Source: Triplophysa rosa (taxonomy: Eukaryota; Chordata; Actinopteri; Cypriniformes; Nemacheilidae). Taken from it: a stretch of DNA of 64,000 bases. Shown piece by piece: positions 40,998 to 54,745 of the stretch; positions within the stretch are counted from its first letter, which is position 1; each line of letters starts with the position of its first letter. The position numbers and the translations under genes were made by a program. The notes below the pieces were generated by a model that had not been told where the DNA came from, did not search any database, and saw only the letters and a program-made list of their open reading frames with translations. The stretch is taken from NCBI RefSeq assembly GCF_024868665.1, contig NC_079904.1, positions 4,665,807-4,729,806 of the forward strand. The letters run 5' to 3'.

Positions 40998-41222
40998 CTC
41001 TTATAACCTTGTATCTCCGTATTTTGTCATTTTTATTTTTTGCCATACATCATTGTTATTAGCCACCCTTTATGTTTGTCACTGGGTTTTGCAAATATCA
41101 AAAGTACTAAAAAGTGCTTGTCAACTTTGACAACACAGTATTTATTCATTTTAAAAGTAGAGTGTTTTTTTCCTGAAAAACAACAAATTTGGACATCCAA
41201 GGTTTTGGAAGGACATCGACGA
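40998..41222. mobile_element. ATATCGCTGCTGTCCTTC MITE, diverged copy
   Basis: Shares TCTCCGTATTTTGTCATTT, AAGTGCTTGTCAACTTTGAC and TTTTGGAAGGACATCGACG with the other two copies. The left terminus is eroded. Confidence 0.6.
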
Positions 41223-43322
41223 TTTAATGTGTTATTGTTACTTTTGCAAGCTGTATATAAAAAGTTGGAATACAGTTTTGTCTCTTTTGCAGTTTAACCA
41301 TTTATAGAGTTTAGATTGCACAGTAACGGTGTTAGTTCTTGATTCACGCATATCGAGTGTCATGGCAAGTGAAAGACGGTGTCACGACTTGTAGATTCAA
41401 CTGGATGCTATTGTCATAACAATGGCTCTGATGCAGCATTTCCTTTATGCAAATCAATGCTTCAACTAACATTCTGTGTTCTTTTGCAGTAGGAAATCAA
41501 AATCTTGTGTTCTGTTGTTTGTTTCTCGTTCTCTTGTAGTTTTGATGACACAACTGAATTTCCGAGGACTTTCTTCCCATATCCATTAGCTCACCCTTCT
41601 GTTCTCTTCTCCATTTTTTAGTTCAGATGCTCTAAGCAATTACTTTTATTCACTTCTTTGGGTGATGCCAGTGGCCTGGAACACTGGATATTTAGAGTGG
41701 ATCTATGTTTGGTTGGCTCTGAGGAGAAACTAGGTGCTCTGACTCCCCGAGGGCACTCACCAGGTGCGGTCATAGAGATGGCAGTAGTTAAAGATCACCC
41801 ATCTGGCACCCAGCAGCTGTAGCTTGCTTGACATTTACTGTGAACCCAGTACACATGTCTTCCTGTTTACTAGCGCTTTTGACAGAAATCACAGTGATGA
41901 GAAGACCATAGTGGACACAAGCTAGAGCACCACCAGATGTTTTCTCGCCCTTTTCCCACTTTAAGAAACTAGCTGAGGCTGGTTTATTCTGGTCTTCCAG
42001 CCATGCAGGCCAGGTTTGTGTTCATCTAAAGTCATGTATGTAAAGTATTTGCTATCCAAACACATTAGATGTTCATAATGGAGTATCTCTGATATCACGT
42101 CCCACAGCCTCACTTTCACTAGCGAGAGAGACACAACCATGTTTGTTTGTGGTTTAACCACCCCTCAGAAAGCAAATCCGAGTCCCTTTGTCCCATTCAT
42201 CACTGCAGTTTTCCCTCTATGGCATGCGGGTTTGTATAAATGAGAAGAGCACCATGGGAAACGGACACGCCACCTATTAGCATAATATAGTCATCGTGCG
42301 TGCACGTGTGCTATCTGCGTGCCTCATCTGTGCATTTCCTGCGTTCATAATAAGGGTGGAAAATAACAATAATCCCTGAAGAATTGAATACCACAGCCAC
42401 GGCCGCGAGACAAGTAGGGGAGAGAAGGCATCGTTTTAGAGCAAGCTGTGGGTAAATGTATGGAAATGATCCAAGACTCTCCACCTTCACCTTATACAGG
42501 CCAATCTTGTTACAGTTTTAGAGCCAGTGCTCCAAAAAATAAATAACATTGAGTTTCCTGTACCGCTTGATCAAGTAACTGAGAGACACTGCGCTGACTT
42601 TTTTTTCGACTTTCCTGAGAGGCAGTTTAGCAAACCTTGACGGTTCTCAGGGGGGTTCAAGGCTATTATTTTGCAATCATCATTGTTATACAGTCAAATT
42701 TGGTTTGAACGTCAAATTGGGACTCCGTGTTCCCCGAGGCCGTATCAGTGGGATGTCATTTTAGTATCTCACTTTTTCTGCTTGCTTAACGTGCCCTTAC
42801 AGGAGTGATTAACTGATTTTTCACCAGTAATGGGTCAGCAGTCGAGATGATTATAGATGAGTGCAAGTTGGCCGTTAGGGGGTCAATGAGGGATATTATT
42901 GTGCCTCGGTAATAAGTTGTTGTTGATAAACACCAAATAAAAAGTGATGGTTAAAAAAGTATGCAAGTCTACTGGATTCGATGGAAATAAAAAGACAATA
43001 TCATTGACTTAGATTCTGAAATTGACAGTGTGCACATGGCTGAGGTTGCCAGGTTGTGCCACTTTTGTGAATGGTACTTCAGGAAAAAACATAAGCAAAT
43101 GGTTAGTAACTTTTGTCATTCAATATAAACAAAAACTGTGTTCTTGCCTTACCCAGTTTATATACTGTAAATGACTTTTGAGTTGTCAAATACAATTTTG
43201 CAGGAAACATGTCATTTGACCTCAACCCGTGTAAATATCAGTATGTAATCTGGAAATTTTATGTTTTAAACAGAGACGACAATATAGATGCATAAGATCT
43301 GAATAGCAGTTTTTAAATAATT

Positions 43323-43562
43323 GCCAAACCTGTATGGCTTTCTTTTTTCTGCAGAAAACAAAAGAAGATATTTTGAAGAATGTTGGTAACTGAACAGCGC
43401 CGGCACCCCTTCACTTCTTTTGGATGGACACGAAACCAGTGCAAGTGAATGGGTGCCAGTTGACAACATTCTTCAAAATATCTTCTTTTCTGTTCTGCAG
43501 TTTTGTACTGGCATGTGGGTGAGTAAATGATGACAGAGTTTTCGGGTGAAGTATCACTTTGA
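43323..43562. mobile_element. TTAAAGGGATAGTTCACC-family MITE (foldback form)
   Basis: Left and right halves are mutual inverses around 43440: AAGAAGATATTTTGAAGAAT against ATTCTTCAAAATATCTTCTT. The right end reads GTGAGTAAATGATGACAGAG then TTCGGGTGAAGTATCACTTT. The left terminus is missing. Confidence 0.7.
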
Positions 43563-44547
43563 GTAATCATTTTGAAGTTTATCCAACTCATATCCATCAA
43601 ATATCAATCTTGTACAATTTCTGTCTACCGACTCGATTTAGTAATCCATCTGTCCCAATATTCTCAGTTTTATCGTTGTCCTGTCGCATACATGCCTCAT
43701 CTCTCAAAACAGCTGTGATCACTCCTCTATCAAGCTAGGCCACACCCCCACACCTCACACCCCTCCCCTCTTCGGCTTGGTGACAGGTCCTCTCCTGGGA
43801 CTGAGATACGTGCTCTAGACTTCTCATTCATTATATCTTCTCACTTCCAGTAGGCCGGACCAGAATGCCAATTGCACAAAGGAGTGATTGATTACCTTTG
43901 TCATAACAAAGGCGTGGACTCCAGTGACTCACATGCGCACTGTGTTACCAGGTTATGGATGGTTGGCCTTTACTCTGAATATAAAATCGGTTGATTTTGT
44001 GATAAGCCGAATTAGGTGTGAAACTTGGATGTATTCTAGACACAGCCGCACCGTTATGGATTTCATGGAAATCAATGAGACACTTGTCAGGCTGAAATTT
44101 TCATGAGAATAGTGTTAAAATTAGCAATTTGTCCCTTAAACTGACTTTGACAGCACGAAATTTGCTATCGGGCTGGCAAGTAGATTTGTGTCTGAATTAC
44201 ACCTGTAATTGGCATAATGTTCGGGCTCGCAAAATTTGCTTCTTGTAAGGCGATTGATGTCACTTATTCTAGCATTATTACATAAATTTAGCAAAGTACA
44301 CTGCATGAAATCTGATATCGCTGTTAATTTTTTTTCCATCTCCACAGTCTTGTCATGATGGTGAGGTAATGTTTCATAAAGGAAGACAGAGAACATTCAT
44401 TGTAACAACCTTCGTCTGACTCTTAGCTGACTCATCACTGTCAAAAATGTCAAATTATTATGTCTCAGAAAATTACCTTGGGCCATACAGCAGAGTTCCT
44501 GGTTATGAACAGCTTTTCAAGGGTAAAGTATATAGCGTGGAGGGTTT

Positions 44548-44665
44548 TTGGATCTGTGGCCAGCAGTTAGAACATGTGCTCTGAGAGGTCGAGCTCCTTG
44601 GGGTGAAGTTTCACAGTTCTGCCCCCCTACCCTGCCATCCCATGATTGTTTTTGTCTTGAAAAGC
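44548..44665 (+). repeat. possible SINE head
   Basis: TGGCCAGCAGTTAGAACATG and GTGCTCTGAGAGGTCGAGCT resemble A- and B-box regions of a tRNA-like SINE. No canonical tail follows. Low confidence. Confidence 0.28.
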
Positions 44666-44816
44666 GTATGTATTCACACAAACACTTAAAGGGAAGTAGC
44701 TGGTTTATCCAAGTCTTTTTTTATTAACAGATATGCTCTTGTCATTGAAGATAAGAGACTAATAATTAAATGGTACACAGCAGAACGTTCCAAGTGGTTG
44801 TTTCAGGTCTTATTTA

Positions 44817-44834
44817 CACACACACACACACACA
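44817..44834. repeat. (CA)n short microsatellite
   Basis: Nine CA units. Too short to be of note other than as a possible marker. Confidence 0.8.
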
Positions 44835-44939
44835 TTCCAATGTTTACCTAACCCTATCGATATACAGAATGTTCTGGGTTCAATACCCAGATGTTGAGCT
44901 CAGTTAAAGAGATGAAAAATGAGTCATGAATCACTCAAC

Positions 44940-45275
44940 CTCAAATTGCAATTCCAAGCTTGTAAAAATTTATTTGTGCTGTTAAACACAAAGAAAATAT
45001 TGTAAAAAATGTTAGCAACTGAGATTTCTGAGGCACCATTAACCATAGTAAGAACATTTTAAATGGTAGTCAAATATGCCCCAGAGATTCCTACATTCTT
45101 CAAACTATACCATATTGTGTTCAAGAGAACAACAAAAAAAAACAATAATGTTTTCTACTATGGTAGTCAATGGTGCCCCAGAAATCTCAATTGCTAACAT
45201 TCTTCCAAATATCTTTCTTTGTGTTCAACCAAACAAAGACATTTATCAGGTTTGGAACAACTTGAGGGTGATAGA
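44940..45275. mobile_element. TTAAAGGGATAGTTCACC-family MITE (old copy)
   Basis: Family core motifs are present: CTATGGTAGTCAATGGTGCC, ATTCTTCCAAATATCTTTCT, and GTTCAACCAAACAAAGACAT. Inverted arms GAGATTTCTGAGGCACCATT and GGTGCCCCAGAAATCTC are also seen. The ends are too diverged to place exactly. Confidence 0.55.
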
Positions 45276-46771
45276 AGATTTAATCTCACACGCAGGGTTC
45301 ACTTCTGTTGTAAGTTTAATTTTGGTCTTTTTATCCATGCTGTTTTCTGTGGTACCATAGTTATCCGGAGCGTCAACTCGTAGTGAACGCAGAGCATTCC
45401 TTTACTGACGCCTCATCTCACACATTCACCGTGTAAATCACAGGAGCATTCAAGAGGATTTTGGTATCGCAATTAAATGCAAATGATCCAGACACAGGAC
45501 AGCTGCTTTGAAAAACTTGCAACGAGACGACCCTCTCTCACTAGAGCCGAAGGCTTAAAGTCCGGCATTATTTCTCCCTCAGTAAGTGCCTTTGTCGTTT
45601 TTAAGTGAAACTCCTTCCAGCTATATGGAGTTTAGACACGGAGGCACTGGGGAAATTAAAAGCAGCGGCAGCAGAAACTGTTACACCGCGATTGATGGTC
45701 CAGGTTCAGGTCTGTGGATCTATGCCTAAACCTGCTCTCTGTCCCAGCGGTTCGGGCTGGACGAACAGTTTTATTTGTTAGCGAAACGTTTATCTTCGTC
45801 TTAAATTCTGGAAAAGCATGTCAGGCGCATGTCCCATTTTGAACAATTGCATGTAAGTTTTGTTTGCGAGGGTGCTGGTGAAGAACTTCCGGCATTGTAG
45901 TATGTGATTATCTTAACTTTCATTATAGACAGTTTATTTAACTGCAATGTTTTACGGTTTACTCATGCCTACACAGTCCTGCAGCTGTCCTGGGTAATAT
46001 TTTCATGGTCATCTTATAGCTGTGTGAGGCTGTGATACTATTAAAACAGGTGCACAGCTCACTGCACGCCAATGCAACTCGGGCAGCAAACCAAATGGTC
46101 TGCTTTTGTGCCATTTCCGGCCGGTTGGGCTTGTTGGATACGGTCGGCCCTGTTACTTTGTCTGCAGCACAAATGGCCTCGGCACACTCCCTTGCTTCCC
46201 TATAGAAGTGTGCTGACCTCACCGCCTTGGGGTCCAATTCGGCTCTGCGGGACCCGGCACGGCCCAGGTGTCTTGCTGCTTTTAGTCGCTATGCCAGGCA
46301 CACCAGAGCCCCTCATTTATGGCTGCTAGGTCAGATTCATTTGGCCTATCACCGAGAGACTGTTTTAGGGGGGCCGTGTGTGCGAGTTTGGCATATGGTT
46401 AGGGGGTAGCTCTCCATTTCCCATCTTGCACCTGCTCCTCAGAAGGTGATTGGATGGAAGACACAATACTTCAGGCGGTTCAGATCGACCAAATGAAGCA
46501 AACCACAAACTGTCTTGCGCACACACACACTCCTGCAGGCCCCCAGCTAACTCATTTCCCAATTATTTGTGGGTCAGCAGTGTTAGTTGTGGGATTGTGT
46601 AGACTTTTCACCATTATTCTAAAAAGGAACCAATTTGGATGTAAGTGGGTTTGGGGGAGCGTAAGGGCGGCCACACAAAACCTGCCAGTTCCAACTATTT
46701 CATTTGCCAGGTCACATTTATGCGTACAAACTTGATGAATGTGTTGTTTTTAATGCAAGCAGATGTTGTCT

Positions 46772-47045
46772 TTAAAGGGATAACCCCCCCCCCCCCCCTT
46801 GTCATTCCAAACCTGTATGACTTACTTTCTTCTGCAGGACACAAAAGAACATATTTTAAAGAGCGTTGCTAACCAAACAACATTGGCCCCCATTGACTTC
46901 CATTGTATTGGCACAAGACCACTTTCCTCCAGAGAGATTTCTTAAGATACATGTTCTTTTGTGTTCCGCAGAAAAAAAGAGTCAGATACATGTTTTGAAC
47001 TACGTGAGGGTGAATACATTTTTTTTGGTTGAACTGTCTCTTTAA
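46772..47045. mobile_element. TTAAAGGGATAGTTCACC-family MITE
   Basis: Starts TTAAAGGGATAACC then a run of 17 C, and ends GTTGAACTGTCTCTTTAA. Interior motifs GTATGACTTACTTTCTTCTG and TTGGCCCCCATTGACTTCCA match the family. The C run at 46784-46798 replaces the usual ACCCAAAAATG. Confidence 0.8.
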
Positions 47046-47082
47046 GAGCTGAATAACTGCAATAGCACATGTGGAGACCGCC

Positions 47083-47330
47083 TTAAAGTGACAGTTCCCC
47101 CCAAAATACAAATTCTGTCATTCCAAATCTGTAAACATTTCTTTGTTCTGATGAGCACAGAGAAAGATATTTGTAAGAATGCTTGTAACCGAACTTTTCT
47201 TGCCCACCATAGTAGGAAAAATGCCCCAGAATTGTTTGCTTTCCTACATTCTTCAACAAAGAAATTTATAAGGCAATTTTTCCTATGATGGTTGTCAATG
47301 GTGGCCGAGAACTGTACGGTTGCTTGTATT
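47083..47330. mobile_element. TTAAAGGGATAGTTCACC-family MITE (right end eroded)
   Basis: Starts TTAAAGTGACAGTTCCCCCC. It contains ATTTCTTTGTTCTGATGAGC and the paired motifs CCACCATAGTAGGAAAAATG and CCTATGATGGTTGTCAATGG. It lies only 37 bp from the copy ending at 47045, so two members sit side by side. Confidence 0.7.
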
Positions 47331-48354
47331 TTATGTATTTTAATTCTGACAGTTAAATAATGCTTACTTGTACTTTATATGTACACTTTTGCATTTGTAT
47401 CATGATTTTTGTGACACATGCAAACTTACATTATATCAATCGTGCTCTTTACATTTTCTAGTACATTAACAAACAACTCCAAGAATAATTTATCTTTTGT
47501 CGGAGACACTATTTAAATGTAGCAAAAATACATTACGAAGAGCTGGCAAAAATGTCTTATCTATATTATTTAAAATGAACCCCTGGGACACAAAATACGT
47601 GGAATTGAAGCAGCCACATGTGACATTTCCATCTTCTTTAAACGTATGCATTCCATCATGTGCCATTGATCTATTTCTCTTCACGTGAAGCACGACATTT
47701 CCTTAAGCAATGTGGTGGAGTCGTCCACAAATGTGCCGTCAGGGGAACAGATGTCTTTAGCCTCATCGCCAGGAGTCCCATTTCCCAATTAATGAGCTGT
47801 GTCTCAATCCCACCGTCCTACCTAAAGCCCACCTGGACAAACAGATACCTTCACACTCTTTCGATTTCTGTATGCTCAATCTTTCATCTTCCTCTGGCAC
47901 TCCATCCTCTCTGCCTCATTAGAAATGAACACTTTTGCATACGCCTTATAAATAAATGCCTCTGGTTTATAGACTATTTCTGCATAGTTTAAATTGAAGT
48001 GTGTCATTTATTTAATGTTTAGATTTTCTGCTGTTCGAGACTATAATTAAGTCATTCGAAGATTAAATTCCTCTAGCAAGTGTAAAAGATCATGTAAACG
48101 CTCTGTTATTTTTGCTGTTTTACTATTTCTAGCACTGCAGAAATGGCATACTGCAGTTAAGAAAGAGACAAACCTGGATGTTCTGCAAACTTCTACATTG
48201 GTGTTGTTTGTAAAGCTGTAGTTTGATTGCTCGTGTTCCTCCAGAGGTGTGCGGGACGCTGAACCCGAGCGCCGGTTCACGGCCGCGATTGATTCATTTA
48301 CTCTTCTGAAGGCCACTCATAAACTGGGCCTCAGTCCAAACACAGAACAGAAAA

Positions 48355-48640
48355 GCTTTTACCTCAATTGACTATGGTGCATTTTTATTAATACAGTTTA
48401 ACAAATTATGATAACAGGCTTGAGTCAGGGATTTTGGGAGTTATTTATTTCTGGCACGAATAATTTCATTACATCAGGAGGATAATTGGTGGCATTAGTC
48501 AAATTAAAATGCAGCCAGGGGTCAATTATGGGGAAAAAACGCAAGCAAATCAGAACAGAGAAACTGTGGTTGAGATGAAAGCCGAAGATGATAATTCATA
48601 ATCCATAACTGAGTGTGGAGAAAAAAGCATTTTAAGTAAT
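48355..48640. other. AT-rich unique stretch; candidate conserved non-coding element
   Basis: No repeat hallmarks. There are many ATTA/TAAT cores in a non-repetitive context, such as AATAATTTCATTACATC, GGATAATTGGTGGCATTAGT and CAAATTAAAATGCAGCC. This texture is typical of vertebrate developmental enhancers, but one sequence cannot establish it. Confidence 0.28.
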
Positions 48641-49678
48641 TGGTGTAATTTATGTCACTATTGTAGTCTCATCACTATTCGGCATGAGGAGATGTAAACA
48701 GAATTTAGTCAGACCTTTTTCCTTCTAGAGAAAATAAGACTTAAAGAAAAAGTAAACGTGACCCTGTCTGTGAAAACCAGGATGAGGTCTTCATCATTTT
48801 TAGCATCAAAGTTTGATTTTAACCAATATTTTTACTATGATTTTAATCTTGAACATGGCCTTAGTCAATATAAAAAATATCAAGGTTAGATTTTTACAAA
48901 AATGTTCTTTACATTTTTACAAAACAGTAAAATATGCCTTTATCTGCATTTCACGTATTTTCCACATCACACTTTTCAAGATGCAGAGAATCTAGTGTCT
49001 TATTATACGATCTGTATTATACGGGAGATGTGTGAAGCAAAGTAGTGTAAAGACTCAATATGTTCCACAAATGATGGGTAAATTGATTTTCATCATAAAT
49101 GCCATTATTATTGTCGTCTCTTTGGTTACGTTTTAAAACAACTACTTAAAAAGGATGACAAATGCATGGAATCAATATACTATACAAAGGGCTGAAATGA
49201 TTTATTATGTATTGTTGTGTTGTTTACTGCAATGCTGTTATGTGTGTTTATTGTGTGTTTATTATACAGTCCGAAACAAGTTAGCAATTTACCACTTTTA
49301 GTTCCCTCGTCCCAATGTCAGTAGGTTTCATGAATGACGTTTTGGTTTAAATTCCTGAAATGAGGTTACTTTTTAATAAAGTTTGAAAGAATTGTTATAA
49401 GCTTGGTGGTGGTGGTGATGTTGATGTAGAGCTAACGTGATGTAGTTTGTTTATAGCCTAAGGTTAACTGTTTATTTTTGGCGATTTTATTTAGACCTTT
49501 TGTGTTCATTACGAAAGATTATCTTGATGGTCAAACCAAGTATCGTAAACTTTTGATTATCCAAGAGCTTACATTTTGCGTATGGAACAAGCTTTTTGTT
49601 GAGGGAACTAGTGTTGCAGCACTCTGTAGTGTATATTTATGCGTTTGTGTGTATAATACACTTGTGTGCATATATTAC

Positions 49679-49900
49679 ATATCGCCACTGTCCTTCCGAA
49701 ACCTCGGATGTCCAAATGTTGTGCAGGAAATGGAAAACACTGTACTTTTTTAAATGATTAAAAGCAGTGTTTTCAACGTTGACAAGCACTTTTTAATACT
49801 TTTTTGTTAGATGTTTGCAAAAAATAGAACGGGTGAATAAAAATAATGATTTATGGGAAAAAAAATTGAAATCATAAAATGTAGAGGACAGCAGCGATAT
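49679..49900. mobile_element. ATATCGCTGCTGTCCTTC MITE
   Basis: The ends ATATCGCCACTGTCCTTCCG and GAGGACAGCAGCGATAT are inverted. The centre has AACGTTGACAAGCACTTTTT, the inverse of the motif in the copy at 40998-41222, so the two lie in opposite orientation. Confidence 0.78.
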
Positions 49901-50796
49901 ATTGTACATATACAATAATGCTTGTAAAGTCTGTTCTCCCATGATTGTTTATTACTCAGTCTCTAAAATTAGCATCATATTGCAATTACGATTTCATGGT
50001 AGGATGACGAGTTTATGCGTAGCTTTGTATCCATGTCTATGTTTTTGTTTAAGTATAATGTATTTTTCAAGATTTAGAACAGCGCGTGTAACAAAATGGT
50101 CTTACGCAACATTACACATTCCATTATAAGAAACATGCAAGATACATTTCAGTACTTTGCTCTGGATTCATTTGTGTCACACACGACTGTTCGTATTTAA
50201 AATCCCTGCGATCGTGCAGGTGCCTGTAGATCCTTTCGTTCTCCGTCTGGTGGGCATTACTTTGACCTTAAGTAGCTGTAGATATGCCCTTTGCTGCTGG
50301 AATTAATTCAGTCTCTGGAGCTCCCGCTGAATTTCAGAGAAGTTCACCATGCTGCTTTCAGATCTGTAGTCACGTAATACCAGCGAGTTGAGCCCCAGTT
50401 CGGTGTTGATTTGCGCATCTTACACACGGCTAATGATGCGATGGTATTATTGGTTTTTGATGAGTCTAGCCATGCGTGCAGGAGAGAGATTACTCTGTTT
50501 CTCTGCAGGCTTTGTTTGGTGCTTTGAGGAGATGACAACTGATCTATGGAACAACGTGTAAAACAAGCTACTTCCCACATGTACCATTTCACCTTGTTTA
50601 TTTGTGCTTTTCTGCCATGTGTAATTGCATTAAAACAGCCTGATTTGCATATATAGTTAATGTTTGCCCGCGGGTAGTGAATTGAGAGGTTAGCTCACGT
50701 TGCTAATGATCCATTTTAGCAAGAAAAACAAACAAGCAGAAAGAGCGAGAATCAAAACATACAGTGAAATTGTGCGTTTGATAATGTGAAGTGTTA

Positions 50797-51199
50797 TTAA
50801 AGGGGTACTTAACCCAAAAATGAAAATTCGGTCATCATTTACTCACCTTCGAGTTGTTCCAAATCTATATACATTTCTTTGTTCTGATGAACACAAAGAA
50901 GGATATTTCCCCCCCCCCCATTGACTACCATAGTAGGAAAAATTACTTTATCTTTTTTTGTTCTGTTGAACACAAAAGAAGACATTTTAAAGAATGTAGG
51001 ACAGCAAACAGTTCTGGGGCACTTTTGACCACCATTGTATTTTTCCTACTATGGGAGTCAATGGGGGGCAAAATCTGTCTGGTTACAAGCATTCTTCTAA
51101 ATATCTTTCTCTGCCTTCATCAGAACAAATACATTTATACAGATTAGGAACAACTCGAAGGTGAGTAAATGATCATTTTTGCGCGAAATATCCCTTTAA
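50797..51199. mobile_element. TTAAAGGGATAGTTCACC-family MITE, full length
   Basis: Both ends are intact: TTAAAGGGGTACTTAACCC and GAAATATCCCTTTAA. At 403 bp it is the longest well-preserved copy here and contains two inner inverted pairs around TGACTACCATAGTAGG and CCTACTATGGGAGTCAATGG. An 11-base C run lies at about 50911. Confidence 0.85.
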
Positions 51200-54100
51200 G
51201 GCAAATAACAAAATAGGCTTGCTTTAAAATAATATATACAGTGGCCTTAAAAAGTCTTTGGCTATACATTTTCTATGCAAGGAGGTTGTTCTGCAGAATG
51301 TTATAAACGTATAACCTCAGTCACCATTCTTTTTCATTGTATGAAAAAAATTCACGTAAAAAGTTTAATTAAAGTAAATGGTGACTGAGATTTTGGTCTT
51401 TAATGTTTTGCTCTTTGTGTTTCATAGATAAACAAAGGGCTACAGCTGTGAAAAATGATGCCGACATTGTTTTGGTGTTCTGTCCCTTTTTAAGCCACAC
51501 TAAAAATGTATGAATATTGTTGTAGGAAACATAATTGTAAAGCGGACAATTTATACATTAATGTAATACGGTACGTTTACAGTATAATCTCTTTTCTAAA
51601 CCACGTATAACGGCAATGGCACTGTATCTGCATTATTATGCGCGTCATTCTGTATCTTGGAATTTGGATAAATCAGATGGAAATGAAATCCTAGAAATAA
51701 AGAAAATTAAAATTGAATTTTGCAGACACCTGTCTCTAGGTGTGCGTTTCTTTACACACGTGTGTACTGTATGTGTGTGGTGCCCCAAAGCTGGTCATAT
51801 AGCGTCTGGGTCTCCTGAGACCCTTAAGCAAGAGAAAAACTTAAGAAAGCCAGCAGAGCCCCTACAGAGAAGCAGCTATATCCATTTGACCCACTTTCCA
51901 CATCTAAGCTTGCGCTTCAGGACGAACCATGCACAAACTTGTGAGTTATGAGGACGAAGAGCTCTTTCTTGAATTGATTTGGTTTTATGGCTTAAACCCT
52001 CTATTTAAAATGTAATTTTCTCTTTTGTGTTTAACTAAAGGGCCCCACCTGCTCGCTCTGTTTGCTCTTTGCAGTGATGGGGGTCTTAATAGCTGAGAAA
52101 TAAATGCCAGCCGGATGCCGGCTCTCCACTGACCCTTTGACCTTCTTCATATGCCCTCTGGTGTCCCCTGGTAGCTGTATGGCCACCTTGGGTTCAGATC
52201 TCTGCCTGGTGTCCAGCAGTGTCCCGCGCTCCTTGCCGTTCCACCAAACAATGAATGTGTAGGGGGCGGCAGTTGGACTCTTGTGTCCTAAAGGACATTG
52301 GGCATTAGCATAGAGCCGTGCCTGCCCATTCTTTGATGTGGAAGTTTGGCACAATGTGTGCCATTTGGCCGAGCACTGTTAAGCCCCTTGCTTTCTCAGT
52401 TTCACGTGTATATTGAGAGGGAAGTGGTGTAAGATTGCTGATGAGAAGAAAAATCTGATTTCCCCAAATATTTGGGTGTTGAGTTGAATGTATTATTTTG
52501 AGAGGTTGTACAGTAAATGGTTTCTAATGTCTTTAAACTAAGACGCCCATGTGATGTTTGAGTTTCTTGTTATTTGTGTGTTTGATTTTTAGGTGGTCTT
52601 TGCAATATCAACCTTAACCTTACAACAGCTTAAGGGGGCTTTTATAACATTTTTCATGAAGGTTTATGCTTTTTGCAAGCTAGAGAGAGCCTAGAAGTTA
52701 CTGTTTGTGATTTACCTTTTACGCAGTTTTTCTTAGCTACATTTTTCAGCAGTATAATTTTAAGAATCATGCATGGAAACCTTCTGATTTGATAATCATT
52801 CATGTTGTTTGCAATGTCATTATATTCTATTTTAGTCATATTATATTGCAAATTACATACAAAAACTTTGTAATTTTTCAATGTAAACAGTAAACACTGC
52901 GTGTGTGGTAGCCTAATAGTTAAGTATCTAATCTCGCCTTAAACTTTAGGACTTGATGAATGAACTTCAGAGGAATGAAAATGAGCTATGAGCCATTAGT
53001 GATGTCACTTCCTGCTCTACAGGAAATTTCTCCGTGAGCAAGTCTCTTACGGTTTTTAAGCAGTCTGTCTGGAACTTGTGCAACTTGTAGAACAAAACGT
53101 CAGCTCAATGTGAAGTTTCTTTGAGTGCTTTCAAAATGAAATAAAAAGAATGATTAATCATTTGTGCATAAGGGACTTTAATGCTCCCCTAAAGTCCATT
53201 ATTAATATCGTTGGCCATTATGTTCAAAGTCAAAAGAACAGTAGCACAAATCTATAATCCCCTGCTCTTTTTAATGCATTGCAGAAGGAACGCGAAAATC
53301 TCATGCTTTTCATTTACCCGACATTCTGACCACTGATATCGTATAAAGGAGAGCGTTGCTTTGATGGATCGGCCTATATGTGTAATATTGATCGGAGTGA
53401 ATCGGTTCTCAATTCATAATCTTAAGTGAGGGCCAGTAACCGATTATTTATGGGCCGAGCCAGAAGGACCAGCCTAATCCTTATTGTCAGTGAGGATGGA
53501 GTTTACAGAATGCCCACAATATGGACATTCAACCTGGTCCAACATTCAGAAACTTTCTTTTGTACTTTTATATATTTGCTGTCTGCTAGATTACCATGAT
53601 GTCTGAAACGATTCTCCCATATGTCTGTGCGGATATTTCCACTTGTTATAATGGTCCATTTGATCACACCAAATGGCCAAATTACCAAAGTGAGGCTTGA
53701 CATCATAGCGAAAAGAAAGAACCTGGTTTGGAAACATCAACAAAGCTGTCTGTTATTGCTTCAGCACACTGACTATGACTTCAATAGATTTCTCTTCCAT
53801 TCCCAACAGCTGTTTTGCCTCTTTATGCATTGGTAGCGAAGCCTGAGCACTGCTGCAACAACTGCATATGTTGCTTGTCTTTAGTGAAGCATGTTAATGT
53901 CTCTGATGTCTCGACAATGTTTTCCCAGCTCATGTATCCATATGGGTTGTTAGTGAAAAACGCCACACCAGTTAAAGGAAGTGTGGAATTTAATACGCCA
54001 TTTTTGGCCCGCGTGTGGTCTCGTGTAGCTACACTAGATGTTTGACTTACGCTAAATGTCTGTAGTGTTTCATAGCTTGAACTGGCTTCCCATTTAGACA

Positions 54101-54574
54101 GGAAGTGACCAAGAGATAAATATACTGGGAACATAACTGGTAGGAAAAAGTGAATAATTTTTGGTAAAATATCAATAAAGGAAATATGTAGAGACTCAGT
54201 ATATTAAAAAAAACCTGTGTAAAACTAAGAGCACTCAAACCTAAAAATGTACAGTATGTGAGATCATCCCCATGTTCTCAAGATATTATGCTACTCTATG
54301 TAATTCAATTTAGTAGACTGAATCCATTTAAAAAACTACCTAAATTACACTTTACAATAAGATTTCTTAAGGCTTATTTTGTTAGGATGTGTGTCATGTT
54401 TGTTGCGGAGTACAATTGTCATGTTATTTTTATTACGGCTGCAATCCTCTATCGTCATGTCTGTGTGAAACTTGTAATTTCAGGTTACTTTCTGTACCTT
54501 TTTTACGTTAAAGTTCAAATGATGTCATATATGTCATATGATTACATATTTTTGTAGTTATTTGTTTGGCCTTC

Positions 54575-54745
54575 AATAGCTTTTATTTTGATAGGACAGT
54601 TTTCAGAGAGACAGGAAGTTATGGGATGAGAGAGAGAGGGGTATAAGAGCCATGAAAGGACCACAAGCCAGGACTCCGGTCACCGGAAGTGTTGCTGCAC
54701 AACATGTCCGTGCACTGTCCACAGGACCACCGGCACCAACAAAAT
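54575..54745 (-). repeat. tRNA-derived SINE, second family
   Basis: On the - strand the element starts near GGTGCCGGTGGTCCTGTGGA, continues with CAGTGCACGGACATGTTGTG and CACTTCCGGTGACCGGAGTC (B-box side), then GGCTTGTGGTCCTTTCATGG and a body reaching TCCTATCAAAATAAAAGC. It differs from the SINEs at 13-17 kb in both head and body. Confidence 0.6.
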
